From positions 59,133,130-59,197,129 of the forward strand of contig OY747706.1 in assembly GCA_963556495.2 (NCBI GenBank): a stretch of 64,000 bases of DNA, given 5' to 3'. Every line of letters begins with the position of its first letter. The stretch's first letter is position 1. The notes beneath the pieces are model-generated. The model was not told the DNA's origin, did no database searches, and saw nothing but the letters and a program-made list of their open reading frames with translations. Source of the DNA: Valencia hispanica. Its lineage: Eukaryota; Chordata; Actinopteri; Cyprinodontiformes; Valenciidae. The position numbers were made by a program, and so were the translations under genes. Below are positions 1 through 9,794 of this stretch, one piece after another.

Positions 1-149
1 CCGATCACAAGGAGAACAACAAGCCAGTAATGTATTAAATTAGTTATATTTGCAGAGCAAGGAGAGTGTACAAGATGACAGATACACTCTGCCTTAAAAC
101 AGAATATAAATCAACAGGTTCAGTTCAGGAACTAGCTCAGCATCCCCCT

Positions 150-1796
150 CTCCTGTTCCCAGCCAAACAGACATCCCACTATCCTCTGATCAACAGCTTT
201 CCTGTTATACCTCGGATGTTTTATCCTTCACCTCAGCCATGGACTCTTCTAATTCCACAAGTTTGACTTCAACCAAGTCAGGAAATGCTGCTACCCCCTT
301 TGCCTCCCCCTCCCACTTGTCTGTCTCCAAAAGTCAGGTGAAGAGGCAGCTGGAGAAACTGAACCGGAACAAGGCTGCAGGTCCAGATGGTGTCAGCCCC
401 AGAGTCCTGAAGGCTAATGCAGAGCAGCTCTGTGGGATTCTGCAGCACCTCTTCAACCTTAGCTTAACTCAGGAGAAGGTCCCAGTGTTGTGGAAGACAT
501 CCTGCCTTGTTCCAGTACCCAAAATAACTCACCCATCAGTCATCAATGACTATAGACCCGTTGCCCTGACATCCCACATCATGAAGGTCCTGGAGAGACT
601 CCTGTTGGCACCCCTGAGTAAGCAAACAAGAACGTATCAGGACCCACTGCAGTTTGCTTATCGCTGTGGAGTTGGAGTTGAAGATGCCATCATCCACCTG
701 CTTCAACCAACCCACTGTCATCTGGACAAAGCAGGCAGCACTGTGAGGATCATGTTCTTTGATTTCTCTAGTGCATTTAACACAATTCAGCCTGATTTGC
801 TTTGTCAGAAACTCCTGAAGACACAGGTGGAGCCCTCAACAATCGCCTGGATCAATGACTACCTGACCAACAGACCACAATTTGTGAGACTGAAGAATTG
901 TGTGTCAAACCAGGTGGTCAGCAGCACAGGAGCACCACAAGGGACCGTACTCTCACCATTCCTTTTTACTCTGTACACCTCAGACTTCCAGTACAAATCA
1001 GAGACCTGTCATCTGCAGAAATACTCAGATGACTCTGCAATTGTCGGGTGTATCAGAGATGGACAAGAAGCTGAATACAGAGAGTTGGTGGACCGCTTTG
1101 TGACATGGTGTGGAAACAATCGTCTCACATTGAATGTGAACAAAACAAAGGAGATCATTGTAGATTTCAGAAGAAACAGGGATAAGTCAAACACTGTTTC
1201 CATCATGGGAGAAGAAGTGGAGGTGGTTGAGGAGTATAAATACCTCGGAGTTCACCTTGACAACAGACTGGACTGGAGGCTGAACAGTGAAGCCGTCTAC
1301 AAGAAGGGACAGAGCAGACTGGACTTCTGGAGGAAGCTTAGGTCCTTCAAAGTTTGCAGCAAGATGCTGCAGATCTTCTACAAGTCTGTTGTGGAGAGTG
1401 TAATCTCTTCAGCCGTCATCTGTTGGGGTAGCAGCATCAGAGCCAGGGATTTAAAAAGGCTCAACAACCTGATAAAGAAGGTTCTGGTTCTGTTCTTGGG
1501 ACAACTGTGGAAAATCTGGAGATGATAATGCAAAGAAGGATTCTTCATAAAATCAAAAAAATTATGGACAGCCCTGAGCATCCTCTTAATGAGACAGTCA
1601 CACAACAACAGAGCTTCTTCAGTCGGAGGCTTCTTCAGTTTCGCTGCAATACAGACCGCTACAGGAAATCCTTCCTGCCCACAGCCATCATTATCTACAA
1701 CAACTCCTTAAAGAATTGATTATATGAGCTATACCAACACTTAATTTCCCTCTGGGATCAATAAAGTATTTTTGAATTTGAATTGAATTGAATTGA
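150..1796 (+). mobile_element. Rex1/Babar-like non-LTR retrotransposon (5' truncated)
   Basis: The stretch encodes most of a LINE reverse transcriptase and ends in a typical Rex1-like tail: a short 3'UTR with the phrase ccctctgggatcaataaag at about 1750-1770, followed by short GAATT-type repeats to about 1796. The same tail recurs at 24942-25019. No endonuclease domain is visible upstream, so the copy is 5' truncated, or its 5' part lies before the window. The left limit is uncertain; in-frame linker sequence can be followed back to about 185. Assignment to the Rex1 group rests on the RT motifs and the tail. CR1 or L2 relatives are less likely. Confidence 0.72.
239..1719 (+). pseudogene. Rex1-like reverse transcriptase, frameshifted near the C terminus
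   Basis: This was an RNA-directed DNA polymerase that copies its own LINE RNA at a nicked chromosomal site. The main frame (239-1525, 428 codons) shows RT motifs in order: KAAGPDG at residues 45-51, the motif A block FDFSSAF at 174-180, GAPQG at 231-235 and the catalytic box YSDD at 262-265 (nt 1022-1033). Ser in place of the usual Ala in that box is common in Rex1-type enzymes. The frame is lost near 1490, and the conserved C-terminal tail continues in another frame at about 1507-1719 (block RRILHKI, later RSFLPTAI). One frameshift therefore separates the RT core from its thumb and C-terminal part. No endonuclease is present. The copy is probably dead, although the catalytic residues survive. 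Confidence 0.8.
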
Positions 1797-2481
1797 AATC
1801 AGTTTTATAGCTTCTCCCACATTCCTGACTGTCATGAGGTGATTGCGCCCCTTCTTGACCCCTCCTTATCCTGCTCAAGGTGGGCAGACCACATGTTTCA
1901 GAGCATGTGAATACAAAGCTGAATCTTCAGTTTCATATCGTTCTGCATACAATACTTCCCCATAAGCGTAGCAAAATAAATAACTGAAATAAATGTTTTT
2001 ACATTTTTTCTGCTTACATTTATACTATACTTTCTCTCACTCACATATAGTCCTTAGTGATGTATGCACCCACACACAGACACAGGTAAGATACAATGAT
2101 GTTTACTAATAATGATGAAGATGATGGCTGGAATGGAGAGATGAAAACAGGACACCAGAATGACTTGAATGATGAGACGGAAACAGTAGAAACCTACGGG
2201 GAGTGAGAGGAAGTGTAGGGAATGAGGATCAGGTGGTGACTGGAATTAGACACAGGTGCAGACAATGAGTAAGACAGGGAGTGAGCAGGACAGAGTGTTG
2301 ATGGTTCTGACACATATATTCTCACTTGCACATACACACATACTTTCTAGTTTAATAAATGCGTATGTGGGGAATGTATGTGTGTGTAGAGAATAAATGT
2401 GTGTGTGGCAGATGCATGAGTGTGTGTGGATAGTGTGTGTGTGTGTGTGTGTGTGGAGTATGTATAGTGTGTATGTGTAGA
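1797..2481. other. Non-coding flank, possible LTR-like remnant
   Basis: I see no gene here. The part around 2090-2310 reads, on the minus strand, like the pyrimidine-rich body of a fish LTR (cacctgtgtctaattcc style wording), but no TG...CA ends can be set. From 2290 on the DNA is rich in TG/CA dinucleotides with several short GT runs. Confidence 0.35.
2433..2454. repeat. (GT)n microsatellite
   Basis: About eleven uninterrupted GT units, within a wider TG-rich stretch running from 2290 to 2480. Confidence 0.9.
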
Positions 2482-2489
2482 GAATATAT

Positions 2490-2719
2490 TCAATTCAATT
2501 CAGTTTATTTATATAGCGCCAATTCACAACAGATGTCATCTCAAGGCACTTAACAAGAAGTCATTTCAATACATTTATACAAACATTCCAATCAGTTAAA
2601 AAGTTTCCTATTTAAGAAATCCCAGCAGATTGCATCAGTCATCGGCGTGCGGTTGGGCCCGTTGATGCAGACTTTCCACAATCCCTCATACTGAGCAAGC
2701 ATGTAGCGACGGTGGAGAG
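2490..2719 (-). mobile_element. Family A L2-type LINE, 3' end only, with target duplication
   Basis: On the minus strand this is the last 230 bp of the family A 3'UTR, ending in the (GAATT)n tail, which appears here as ttcaattcaattcag at the left. The same tail occurs at 3156-3754, 6303-6441, 9795-11544, 26639-30383 and other copies. It is flanked by the 8-bp direct repeat GAATATAT (2482-2489 and 2720-2727), which is the target-site duplication and fixes both ends. It is strongly 5' truncated and has no coding sequence. It landed in a TG-rich region that also holds the TATG microsatellite. Confidence 0.88.
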
Positions 2720-2743
2720 GAATATATACGTGTATGAATTGGC

Positions 2744-2827
2744 TATGTATGTATGTATGTATGTATGTATGTATGTATGTATGTATGTATGTATGTATGT
2801 ATGTATGTATGTATGTATGTATGTATG
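2744..2827. repeat. (TATG)n microsatellite
   Basis: About 21 perfect copies of TATG, 84 bp long, directly beside a family A insertion. Repeats of this kind are highly length-variable in populations. Confidence 0.95.
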
Positions 2828-3155
2828 AGAAAAAAGTATGCGTGTGTGAGGAGAATGTATGCATGTGAGAGTAACTGAATGAATTATCATAAATATTGCA
2901 GGGGATGCATATAATGTAGATGAAAAAATAAAGTAACAAACTTTTGATGACTATGTGGCGTCATTTTATCATCTATCAACAGTGCTGGGAAGACTGCTCC
3001 CCCTTTCTGGCTGCAGCGTGCACTACCAACAAAGGGGGAACAGAACATTTCAGGGCAAGAGAATTTCATACAAAAAAGGTGTAAACTGGCTGACGCTTAC
3101 TTTGCAAAACATCGTTCATGTTTCAGAAACTTCATAAATCATGTTCCGTGCTGTT
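2828..3155. other. Non-coding spacer
   Basis: I see no gene or known repeat. Short open frames on both strands have no recognisable motifs. Confidence 0.5.
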
Positions 3156-3754
3156 ACCTGGTCAGGTATCCTGGTATCCTGCTTAGCTACAATGCCCTGT
3201 TGGACGGGGGGGATCGACTGGGATGATGCTCCCAGTAACAGAACATCCTCCATCTGAGACTCAAGGTAAAGCACCTTAAATCACCTTGTTGTTGAAAGTG
3301 TGCTATACAAATAAAATTACTTTGCCTTGCCCTCTCCTGTTATCAACTTTTTACTTTCTTCCCCCTTTATTCTGTTCCTTCTGTGTCTCTGCTCTGTCTT
3401 CTCAAACCCCCAGATGGTCGTGGCAGATGGCCCATCGTAGTGAGCCAGGTTCTGGTTCCGGTTCTGGTTCTGCTGGAGGTTTCTTTCTGTTAAAGGGGAG
3501 TTTTTCCTCTCCACTCTCGCTACATACTTTCTCAGTATGAGGGATTGCTGTGCTTGGGAGTATGAATGATCTGAGCGCAACATCAAGTCAATGACTTGAT
3601 GCAATCAGCTGGGATTCCTTCAATTGGAAAATAACTCAAACTTTAAACTAATTGGGATGTTTGCATGATTGCACTGAAATGACTTTTTTTCTGAAGTGCG
3701 TTGGGATGATATCCCTTGTGAATCGCTATATAAATAAACTGAATTTAATTGAAA
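3156..3754 (+). mobile_element. Old family A LINE 3'UTR with a nested LINE tail
   Basis: The 3'UTR of family A can be followed from the phrase acctggtcaggtatcctg to the tail taaataaactgaatttaatt at 3732-3750. It is more diverged than the other copies: the terminal GAATT repeats are decayed, and a ggttctggttccggttctgg type expansion is present near 3450. At 3253-3337 the copy is split by an 85-bp tail of another L2-type LINE, so it is the older of the two. Confidence 0.8.
3253..3337 (+). mobile_element. L2/Maui-like LINE tail nested in family A
   Basis: A very short insertion ending ctatacaaataaaattac then ttgccttgcc. This is the tail also seen at 18030-18105, 34950-35305, 38334-38595 and 44450-44548. 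The family A sequence gctcccagtaac...cctgttatcaac continues on either side, which shows that this is a later insertion into the older tail. Confidence 0.75.
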
Positions 3755-4583
3755 CTGCTTTTCCTAAAAGAATCATCACTGACTTCCCGGTTTAGTTGAA
3801 CTTCAAATCATTTGTTTGTACAAGGCAAGGTATTCTTTGCACCATTTCAGACAATCCCTTTCCGTCATGAGATTTTTCTTTGTTTTGTTTGATGTAATGT
3901 TGTTTTTGGAATTTGTACGTTTGTTTTCTGAAATGTAGACTATTTGTGTTTTAGGTTTTGTAAATCGTTTTTTGTTCATTTAAGTGTTATGCAGCCTCCG
4001 TACTACAAACTGATACTGGCGAAAAACGTTATAAGAGCGGTGTAACGTCAGTCCGTGATGTGAGAAGCAAAGGGAGGTAGAAAGCGGCGGGCAGCGTACT
4101 GGAGGAGAGAGAATCCTTGGAGAAGCAGCAGCAGCGACAGCGGCTCTTTGTCAGCTTCCTGGGGGGAAACAAGCGCCACATTTCTGCTTTAATAGCAGCT
4201 TGCATCGGAGCCGACTCCACTGGTCTCCCTGTGGATGTACGCCATCCAAACGCTCAACACAACAGAAGCGGGCTGATGTGTATTAGAGAGTTGGCAAACT
4301 TATTCGGTGGAGTAAATGTGTCATTGAGAAGAACGTGTTCCTGTGGAATGGAGCTGCAGCAGCATTCAGGCTCTGCTGACCCCCAGAACTAGCGCTGAGT
4401 CACTACCAGCACATTTTATTTTAAAGTAGGCTATATATTACTTAAACAAATTTAATGTACTATTACAGCTCGTTGCTCACGGTGAAGAGTTGTTTCGGAT
4501 GTCTTATGACTCGGATTGGAATGAATGTCTGGTCGTGAAGAAGACTCATTTCGGTTCGGACGTTTCTACCACGGGTCTCCCTC
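3755..4583 (+). promoter_or_regulatory. tafa5: Probable promoter and 5'UTR of tafa5
   Basis: This is the only repeat-free DNA upstream of exon 1. From about 4020 it becomes rich in CpG, unlike the AT-rich flanks, as expected of a CpG-island promoter and first exon. A CRE-like octamer TAACGTCA lies at 4043-4050. Upstream ATGs occur (for example 4117 and 4499) with short frames that do not join the tafa5 frame, so they would be upstream ORFs if transcribed. The transcription start and any 5'UTR intron cannot be fixed from sequence alone. Confidence 0.5.
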
Positions 4584-4674
4584 ATGCCGCTCCTCCGGAT
4601 GACCTGGGCTCTGACCTCCGCCGCGGTCTGCCTACTGTTCCTCCTGCTCCTCCACAACCAACTGCTGAGAGAAG
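4584..4674 (+). CDS. tafa5: tafa5 exon 1 coding part: signal peptide
   Basis: This is the first coding exon of TAFA5 (FAM19A5), a small secreted chemokine-like protein made mainly in brain and vessels. It encodes 30 residues plus the first base of codon 31. They read as a signal peptide: short start MPLLRMTWAL, hydrophobic core CLLFLLLLH, then NQLLRE. A donor site GTACGG follows at 4675. The exon ends in phase 1 and joins exon 2 at 37744 to give ...LLREG-QLVAGTCE, which matches the known arrangement of the short TAFA5 isoform (a hydrophobic leader ending in a KEG-like tripeptide before QLAAGTCE). The ATG at 4584 is chosen because it opens the frame that reads through the junction. Met6 is an alternative start. 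Unseen upstream exons could give another N terminus. Recognition relies on leader style, phase and position, so it is slightly less sure than exon 2. Confidence 0.8.
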
Positions 4675-5449
4675 GTACGGGCCTGTTCAATGATATAATC
4701 ACAATCTCGTTGGATGTCCCTTGTTTTTGCAAGGAGAATTTGGCCACATCCAAAAGTATAAGTTATTCAGAAATTCTAACGTTTATTTTGCACAAATTTC
4801 CCCCTATTGCTTTAGGCTACTGACCGTGCTCACATTCTGCTGTGTTCAGTTTTACACACATTGTGTTTCAAACTAAATTATTACTCCTCATTTTTTCTGC
4901 TTTCATGTAGGAGTGTGTTGTCTAACATAATATTATAGGTATAAATTAGTTTTGCCTTTTCACCGGTTTTGGTCACATCTGCCACAGGTTATTTCATAGC
5001 AAACATGCATCACTTCATATCTGTCTTGGGAAGAAATTTAACTTTCCAACTGTTTCCAACTGTTAACCTGTGACTCTAAGCTTCTCTAATTTCTGACAGT
5101 AACTTCAGAAGACATTTAGTCTTACATTTACATTAGAAATAGAAATAGAAACATCTTTTATTGTCCCTCATTGGAGAAATTTAGGCATAGATATAAGAGA
5201 AATAATGGGTTGTACAGTAAATAAAAATATAATTGAATGAACACCTTTTTAAATTTACAACATTAAAAATTAAGTAAGTAGCTACCCAGATTAAAAAACT
5301 GTAACTGTGTAGGACATTTTTTAATTGTACTGTCTCATTGCATTTATTTTGAACAGCTTAAGAACTTTTCATGACAATAAAAGTAAAGTAACTTATTTAA
5401 TCAAATAAAAGTAAGTCTACCCTACTTGATACAGCAGAATAAGCCAGAT
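4675..5449 (+). other. Start of tafa5 intron 1, with a degraded LINE tail
   Basis: AT-rich intron. At about 5136-5190 the phrase agaaatagaaatagaaac then cttttattgtccctc reads on the minus strand as the 3' tail of a Rex1-like LINE with decayed terminal repeats. I see nothing else in it. Confidence 0.55.
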
Positions 5450-5496
5450 AAATAAATGGTGCTGCTGAGATCTCGCGAGAGCTGTGCGTAAGTAAT

Positions 5497-6612
5497 ATGG
5501 CGGTAAACTGGCAAAACAAACAAACTCGGGTAAAAACAAACCATAACATTCGAGCCAAATATAGCAAACGTTTGATAAAAATAACCATTATTTTGTATTT
5601 CTCCATAAACAAACTGGATGAGGAAACCTTGGACAGCCTGGAAAGCTACTTGGACAAGTGCTTTGACAACATTGTTATCGGCAAGCCACAAAAATCCACC
5701 TCTGCTATGCCGACAAGCACTCCATCACAAAAACGCACCCGTTCTGAGGCCAGCACCTCTACCATCTCTCCAGAGAAAAGCTACAGCGATGTCCTGGACT
5801 CAATAGATAAGAAGCTAACCAGCCTAGACGCCCGTCTGGCCCTGGTTGAGGTTCTACACAAAGAGTTTCAAGCTCTAAGGGAATCCCTGGAGTTCAGCCA
5901 ACAACAGGTAGCATCGCTCGCTGCAGAAAACCAAACGCTGAGAGACGGTGTAAAGAAACTCACCGAGGGGATGACGCAGCTGTCCGGGGAAACTAAGAGG
6001 ATGAAAGAAACTTTCTTGGATATACAGGCCAGGGGAATGCTGGACAATCTTGTTTTTTCCGGGATCCCAGAACAGGCTGAGGACGACACTGAATCCACCG
6101 TCTGAGATTTTCTCCGACATCAGTTAAAGCTCCAAAGCGACACGGTAAGAAAAACATCACTTTTCACCGCGTCCACCGGCTCGGAGGTAAGAAGCCCAAC
6201 AACAGCCGGCTGCGACCTATTGTTGCTAAATTCGAGCATTACAAGTAAAAAGAGCAGGTCAGAGGCCGGGGCAGAGAGCTGCGGGGAACGAATTACAGCG
6301 TTAATTCAATTCAATTCAATTCAGTTTATTTATATAGCGCCAATTCACAACAGATGTCATCTCAAGGGACTTAACAAGAAGTCATTTCAATACATTTATA
6401 CAAACATTCCAATCAGTTAAAAAGTTTCCTATTTAAGGAATCAATATATCAATGATCAATATCCGAAGGAGATCCTGGATAGAAGGCGCGTTTTGTTCCC
6501 AATAAGGAAGAAATATATCAGTGAAGGCACCAGAGCTACAGTAGCGGTAGATAAACTGTATGTTAATGGGCAGCTGTTCAGGGACCCCCAGCTTACTCCT
6601 TGGCTTCATTAG
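5497..6612 (+). pseudogene. Tx1/L1-type ORF1 (coiled coil plus RRM), frameshifted
   Basis: ORF1 proteins of this clade bind the LINE RNA and act as chaperones in the ribonucleoprotein. The first frame (5497-6105) has a Ser/Thr-rich N-terminal part, then a coiled coil over residues about 105-180 (heptad-like LDSIDKKLTSLDARLALVE), then the start of the RNA-binding RRM at ARGMLDNLVFSGIPE. The RRM continues in other frames after a stop at 6103 (HRVHRLGGKKPNN-like wording near 6160-6190). It is interrupted by a family A tail at 6303-6441 and resumes as EILDRRRVLFPIRKKYISEG to the C-terminal stop at 6610-6612. At least one stop, frameshifts and one insertion disable it. The ATG at 5497 sits in ATATGGCGG context, but a start further in (near the coiled coil) is possible. 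Confidence 0.75.
6303..6441 (-). mobile_element. Family A LINE tail inserted in Tx1 ORF1
   Basis: Only 139 bp, the terminal family A 3'UTR with its GAATT repeats at the left. It splits the RRM coding part of Tx1 ORF1, so it postdates Tx1 copy 1. The flanks (gcgttaa on the left, tcaatgatcaat on the right) do not give a clean duplication. Confidence 0.85.
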
Positions 6613-7022
6613 TCATGTAACACTGGTCAGATAAGAGTTATTTTATCAGTCAACTATAATGTAATGTTAGCACAGCTCTGTAAAGTTGTTTACATTACTC
6701 AATGTGGGCGGGGCCAGGGCTAAGCACTGGGTTACTGGCTCTTTTTTCTTTTCTCATCTTCAGATGTCTATCACCAAATGTCTTTGTCACTCATTTTTCC
6801 TTCTTTTATCACTCACACACACACACACAGAATTTTTTCATAACATAACTATTTCTCTCTCACCCTCACCCTTCACACCTTCACAACTTTCTTCTATTTT
6901 TTCCTTTCTTATATCTCGGCTTTTGGATTTTCAATCAGGTAACCCCAAGCACAAACTAATAATGCACCTGTGTTTATCTGTTTCTATGGTGATATGGACT
7001 TTACAACTTTTGTCTCAAAACT
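6613..7022 (+). other. ORF1-ORF2 spacer of Tx1 copy 1
   Basis: Non-coding spacer between the two LINE frames, with a short CA run at about 6811-6830. The same spacer, read in reverse, lies at 24430-24840 in copy 2, so it belongs to the element. Confidence 0.7.
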
Positions 7023-7190
7023 ATGGCTACTCTACGTTTTGTCACATGGAATGTTCATGGAACTGGCACCAGAGAGAAAAGAGTTAAGATTTTTAACCAG
7101 CTTAAAAGAATGAAGGCAGATGTCGTCTTATTACAAGAAACCCATAAATCTACCTCAGCTGCAGATGATCTTAAATCCCCTGAGTTTCCT

Positions 7191-7559
7191 CAATCAATCA
7201 ATCAATCAAATTTTATTTATATAGCGCCTTACAACAGCCAAAAGGTGCCCAGGGCGCTTTCCAGAGTTAAAACACAAATAAAACAAGAGCCCCAGTAAAT
7301 GGCACTAAATAAAAATATAAAAAAAATACAAACAGCAATCGAGACAGTGGCTACGTATCGAAAGCTTGTCGAAAAATATGTGTTTTCAACTGTGATTTAA
7401 AAACACACAACTCAGAATTGCTTCGAAGCTGTACTGGAAGTGCATTCCACAACTTTGGGCCTTGGACAGAAAAGGACCGGCCTCCAAACTTTTTGTAATT
7501 GTACTTGGGCATGACCAGTGCGATGTGATTAGAGGAACGCAGAGTTCTGGTTGGTTGGT
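7191..7559 (-). mobile_element. L2-type LINE 3' fragment with (ATCA)n tail, replacing Tx1 sequence
   Basis: Read on the minus strand, this is the C-terminal coding end and 3'UTR of an L2 LINE, ending in cgctatataaataaaattt and four TTGA units (at the left as caatcaatcaatcaatc). The reverse frame holds degenerate L2 wording around a conserved phrase for a Trp-Asn-Leu-Pro block. Comparison with copy 2 shows that about 490 bp of Tx1 (copy 2 positions about 23776-24261) are absent at this point, so insertion and deletion coincide. No target duplication is visible. Confidence 0.78.
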
Positions 7560-9794
7560 AACACTGAGATACGCCCTATAGCTGTTAGCGATCATGCTCC
7601 TGTTTCTCTAACTTTAGTAAATAAAACAGAAACACCTCAAAGCAAAAACTGGAGATTTAATACATCCTTACCTAAGGATAAAGAATTTAATAAATATTTC
7701 AAAAAAGAGTGGGCCTCATATTTGGAATATAACGACCTCCCTGGTACGTCGCCATCCATTCTTTGGGAGGCAGGAAAAGCTGTGATTAGAGGTAAAACAA
7801 TCTCATTCTCATCAAAATAAAAGAAAATGGAAAAAAAACGTATTCAGGAATTAGAAGAAACTATTAATTCATTAGAAGCTTCTCTAGATGAGGAGAGACT
7901 AGGCAAAATCCGTAAAGCAAAGCTAGAATTAAATCAAATTATTAATAAACAGACCCAGTTCTTAATTCAAAGACTTAGGATAAAAAACTTTGAACAAGGT
8001 AATAAATCAGGTAGATTTTTGGCTAACCAGCTTAAAATTAATAAAGAAAAAACAGCTAGATCTGCTATTAAAGATCAGACCGGGAATACAGTATATGATC
8101 CTGGAAGAATAAACAATACATTTAAAGAATTTTACAAGGCTTTATACTCACCGGAGATAAATCCATCAGATCATGAAATTGAACAATTTTTGGATAACAT
8201 AACACTACCTAAATTATCTGAAACTCAAGCGATGGCCCTGGATTCACCACTAACAGCGGCTGAACTCCAGGAGGCCCTCCAAGGCATGCCCAATAAAAAG
8301 GCTCCAGGCCCAGATGGATTTCCAGCAAAGTTCTATAAAGAATTCTGGAATATTCTGGCACCAACATTCCACAGAATGCTGCAGGAAACCAAGGAAAATG
8401 GCCGACTCCAACCAAATATGAATTCTGCCTACATTAGTCTTCTACTAAAATCAGGTAAAGACCCTTTGTTTCCCACCAGCTATCGTCACATATCCCTTAT
8501 TAATGTTGATCTTAAAATAATCTGCAAAGCCCTCGCAAAAAGGATAGAGAAAGTAACCCCTCTTATAATACATCCTGATCAAACTGGTTTTATTAAAGGG
8601 AGACATTCATCCACAAATTCACGTAGATTAATAGATTTAATAGATTTTTCTTACTGTAAAAACATTAAAACTAATATATTATCTTTAGATGCAGAAAAAG
8701 CATTTGATAGAGTTAACTGGAAATTCTTATTTGTAACCTTACATAAATTTGGCTTTGGAAAATTCTTTTATAAACTGGTTGAAAATATTATAAAGTTCAC
8801 CAACAGCATGTATCAGGACTAATAACCAAACATCATCTAGGTTTTATCTTCAGAGAGGTACCAGGCAGGGATGTCCTTTCTCTCCCTCCCTGTTTGCTAT
8901 TTTTATTGAACCACTAGCTGCAGCAATCAGGAAAACTCACAATATTAAAGGCATAAAATGCAATAAGATGATGTATTACTTTTTCTCCAGCATTCACAAA
9001 CCTCTTTCTCTCAGGTAATTGGGTTGATAAACTCTTACTCAAACATTTCAGATTATTCTATAAATTGGTTAAAATCTACAGTTCTTCCAATCAATTGTTC
9101 TGTCCAGAATCCAACTAATACACAACTGCAGTCAGGGAATATTACTTATTTAGGTATCAATGTCTCACCAAGACTGGCAGATTTAATAAAGCTAAACTAC
9201 ATCCCACTTTTAAAAAAAGTGGAAGATGATCTTGCAAGATGGAAATCCCTACCCATATCACTTATGGGAAGGGTTGCTTCAATAAAAATGATGGTTTTGC
9301 CCAGAATCAACTACTTATTCTCAATGATCCCAAGTAAACCATCACTAGACTGGTTTAGATCTCTGGACTCCTCTGTCTCTAAATTTCTTTGGAAAGATAA
9401 ACCCCCACGTATCACCTTAAAAACACTGCAGAAGACCAAAGAAAAAGGAGGTCTAGATCTACCAAACTTCCATCATTATTTCTTAGCCAACAGGCTCCAA
9501 TACATCTCAAGATGGTTAAAACATAGCTACCTAGATGAGTCCTGGATAGACGTAGAACAGACACTATGCAATAAGATAAAACTTTCAGACCTACCATTTA
9601 TTAGCTCGGTGGGAATTTCAAAAAAGGACAGAGTCCACAATAATCCCATGCAGACGTACACCCATCTGGAATAACCCCGACATCTTGCAATAAAAAATTT
9701 ATGATAAGTTTTCCAGACTGGAGGTGCAATGGAATTGAATACCTGGAACATATATTTGAAGGAACAGACTTTATCCCATTTAAAACATTAATTA

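Noticed and set aside
2592..2939. His/Thr/Tyr-rich frames near 2600-2940
   Set aside because: Translation of the TATG microsatellite and a LINE tail.
4117..4392. 91-codon frame upstream of tafa5 exon 1
   Set aside because: It lies in the probable 5'UTR and does not join the tafa5 frame. I see no motif; at most it is an upstream ORF.
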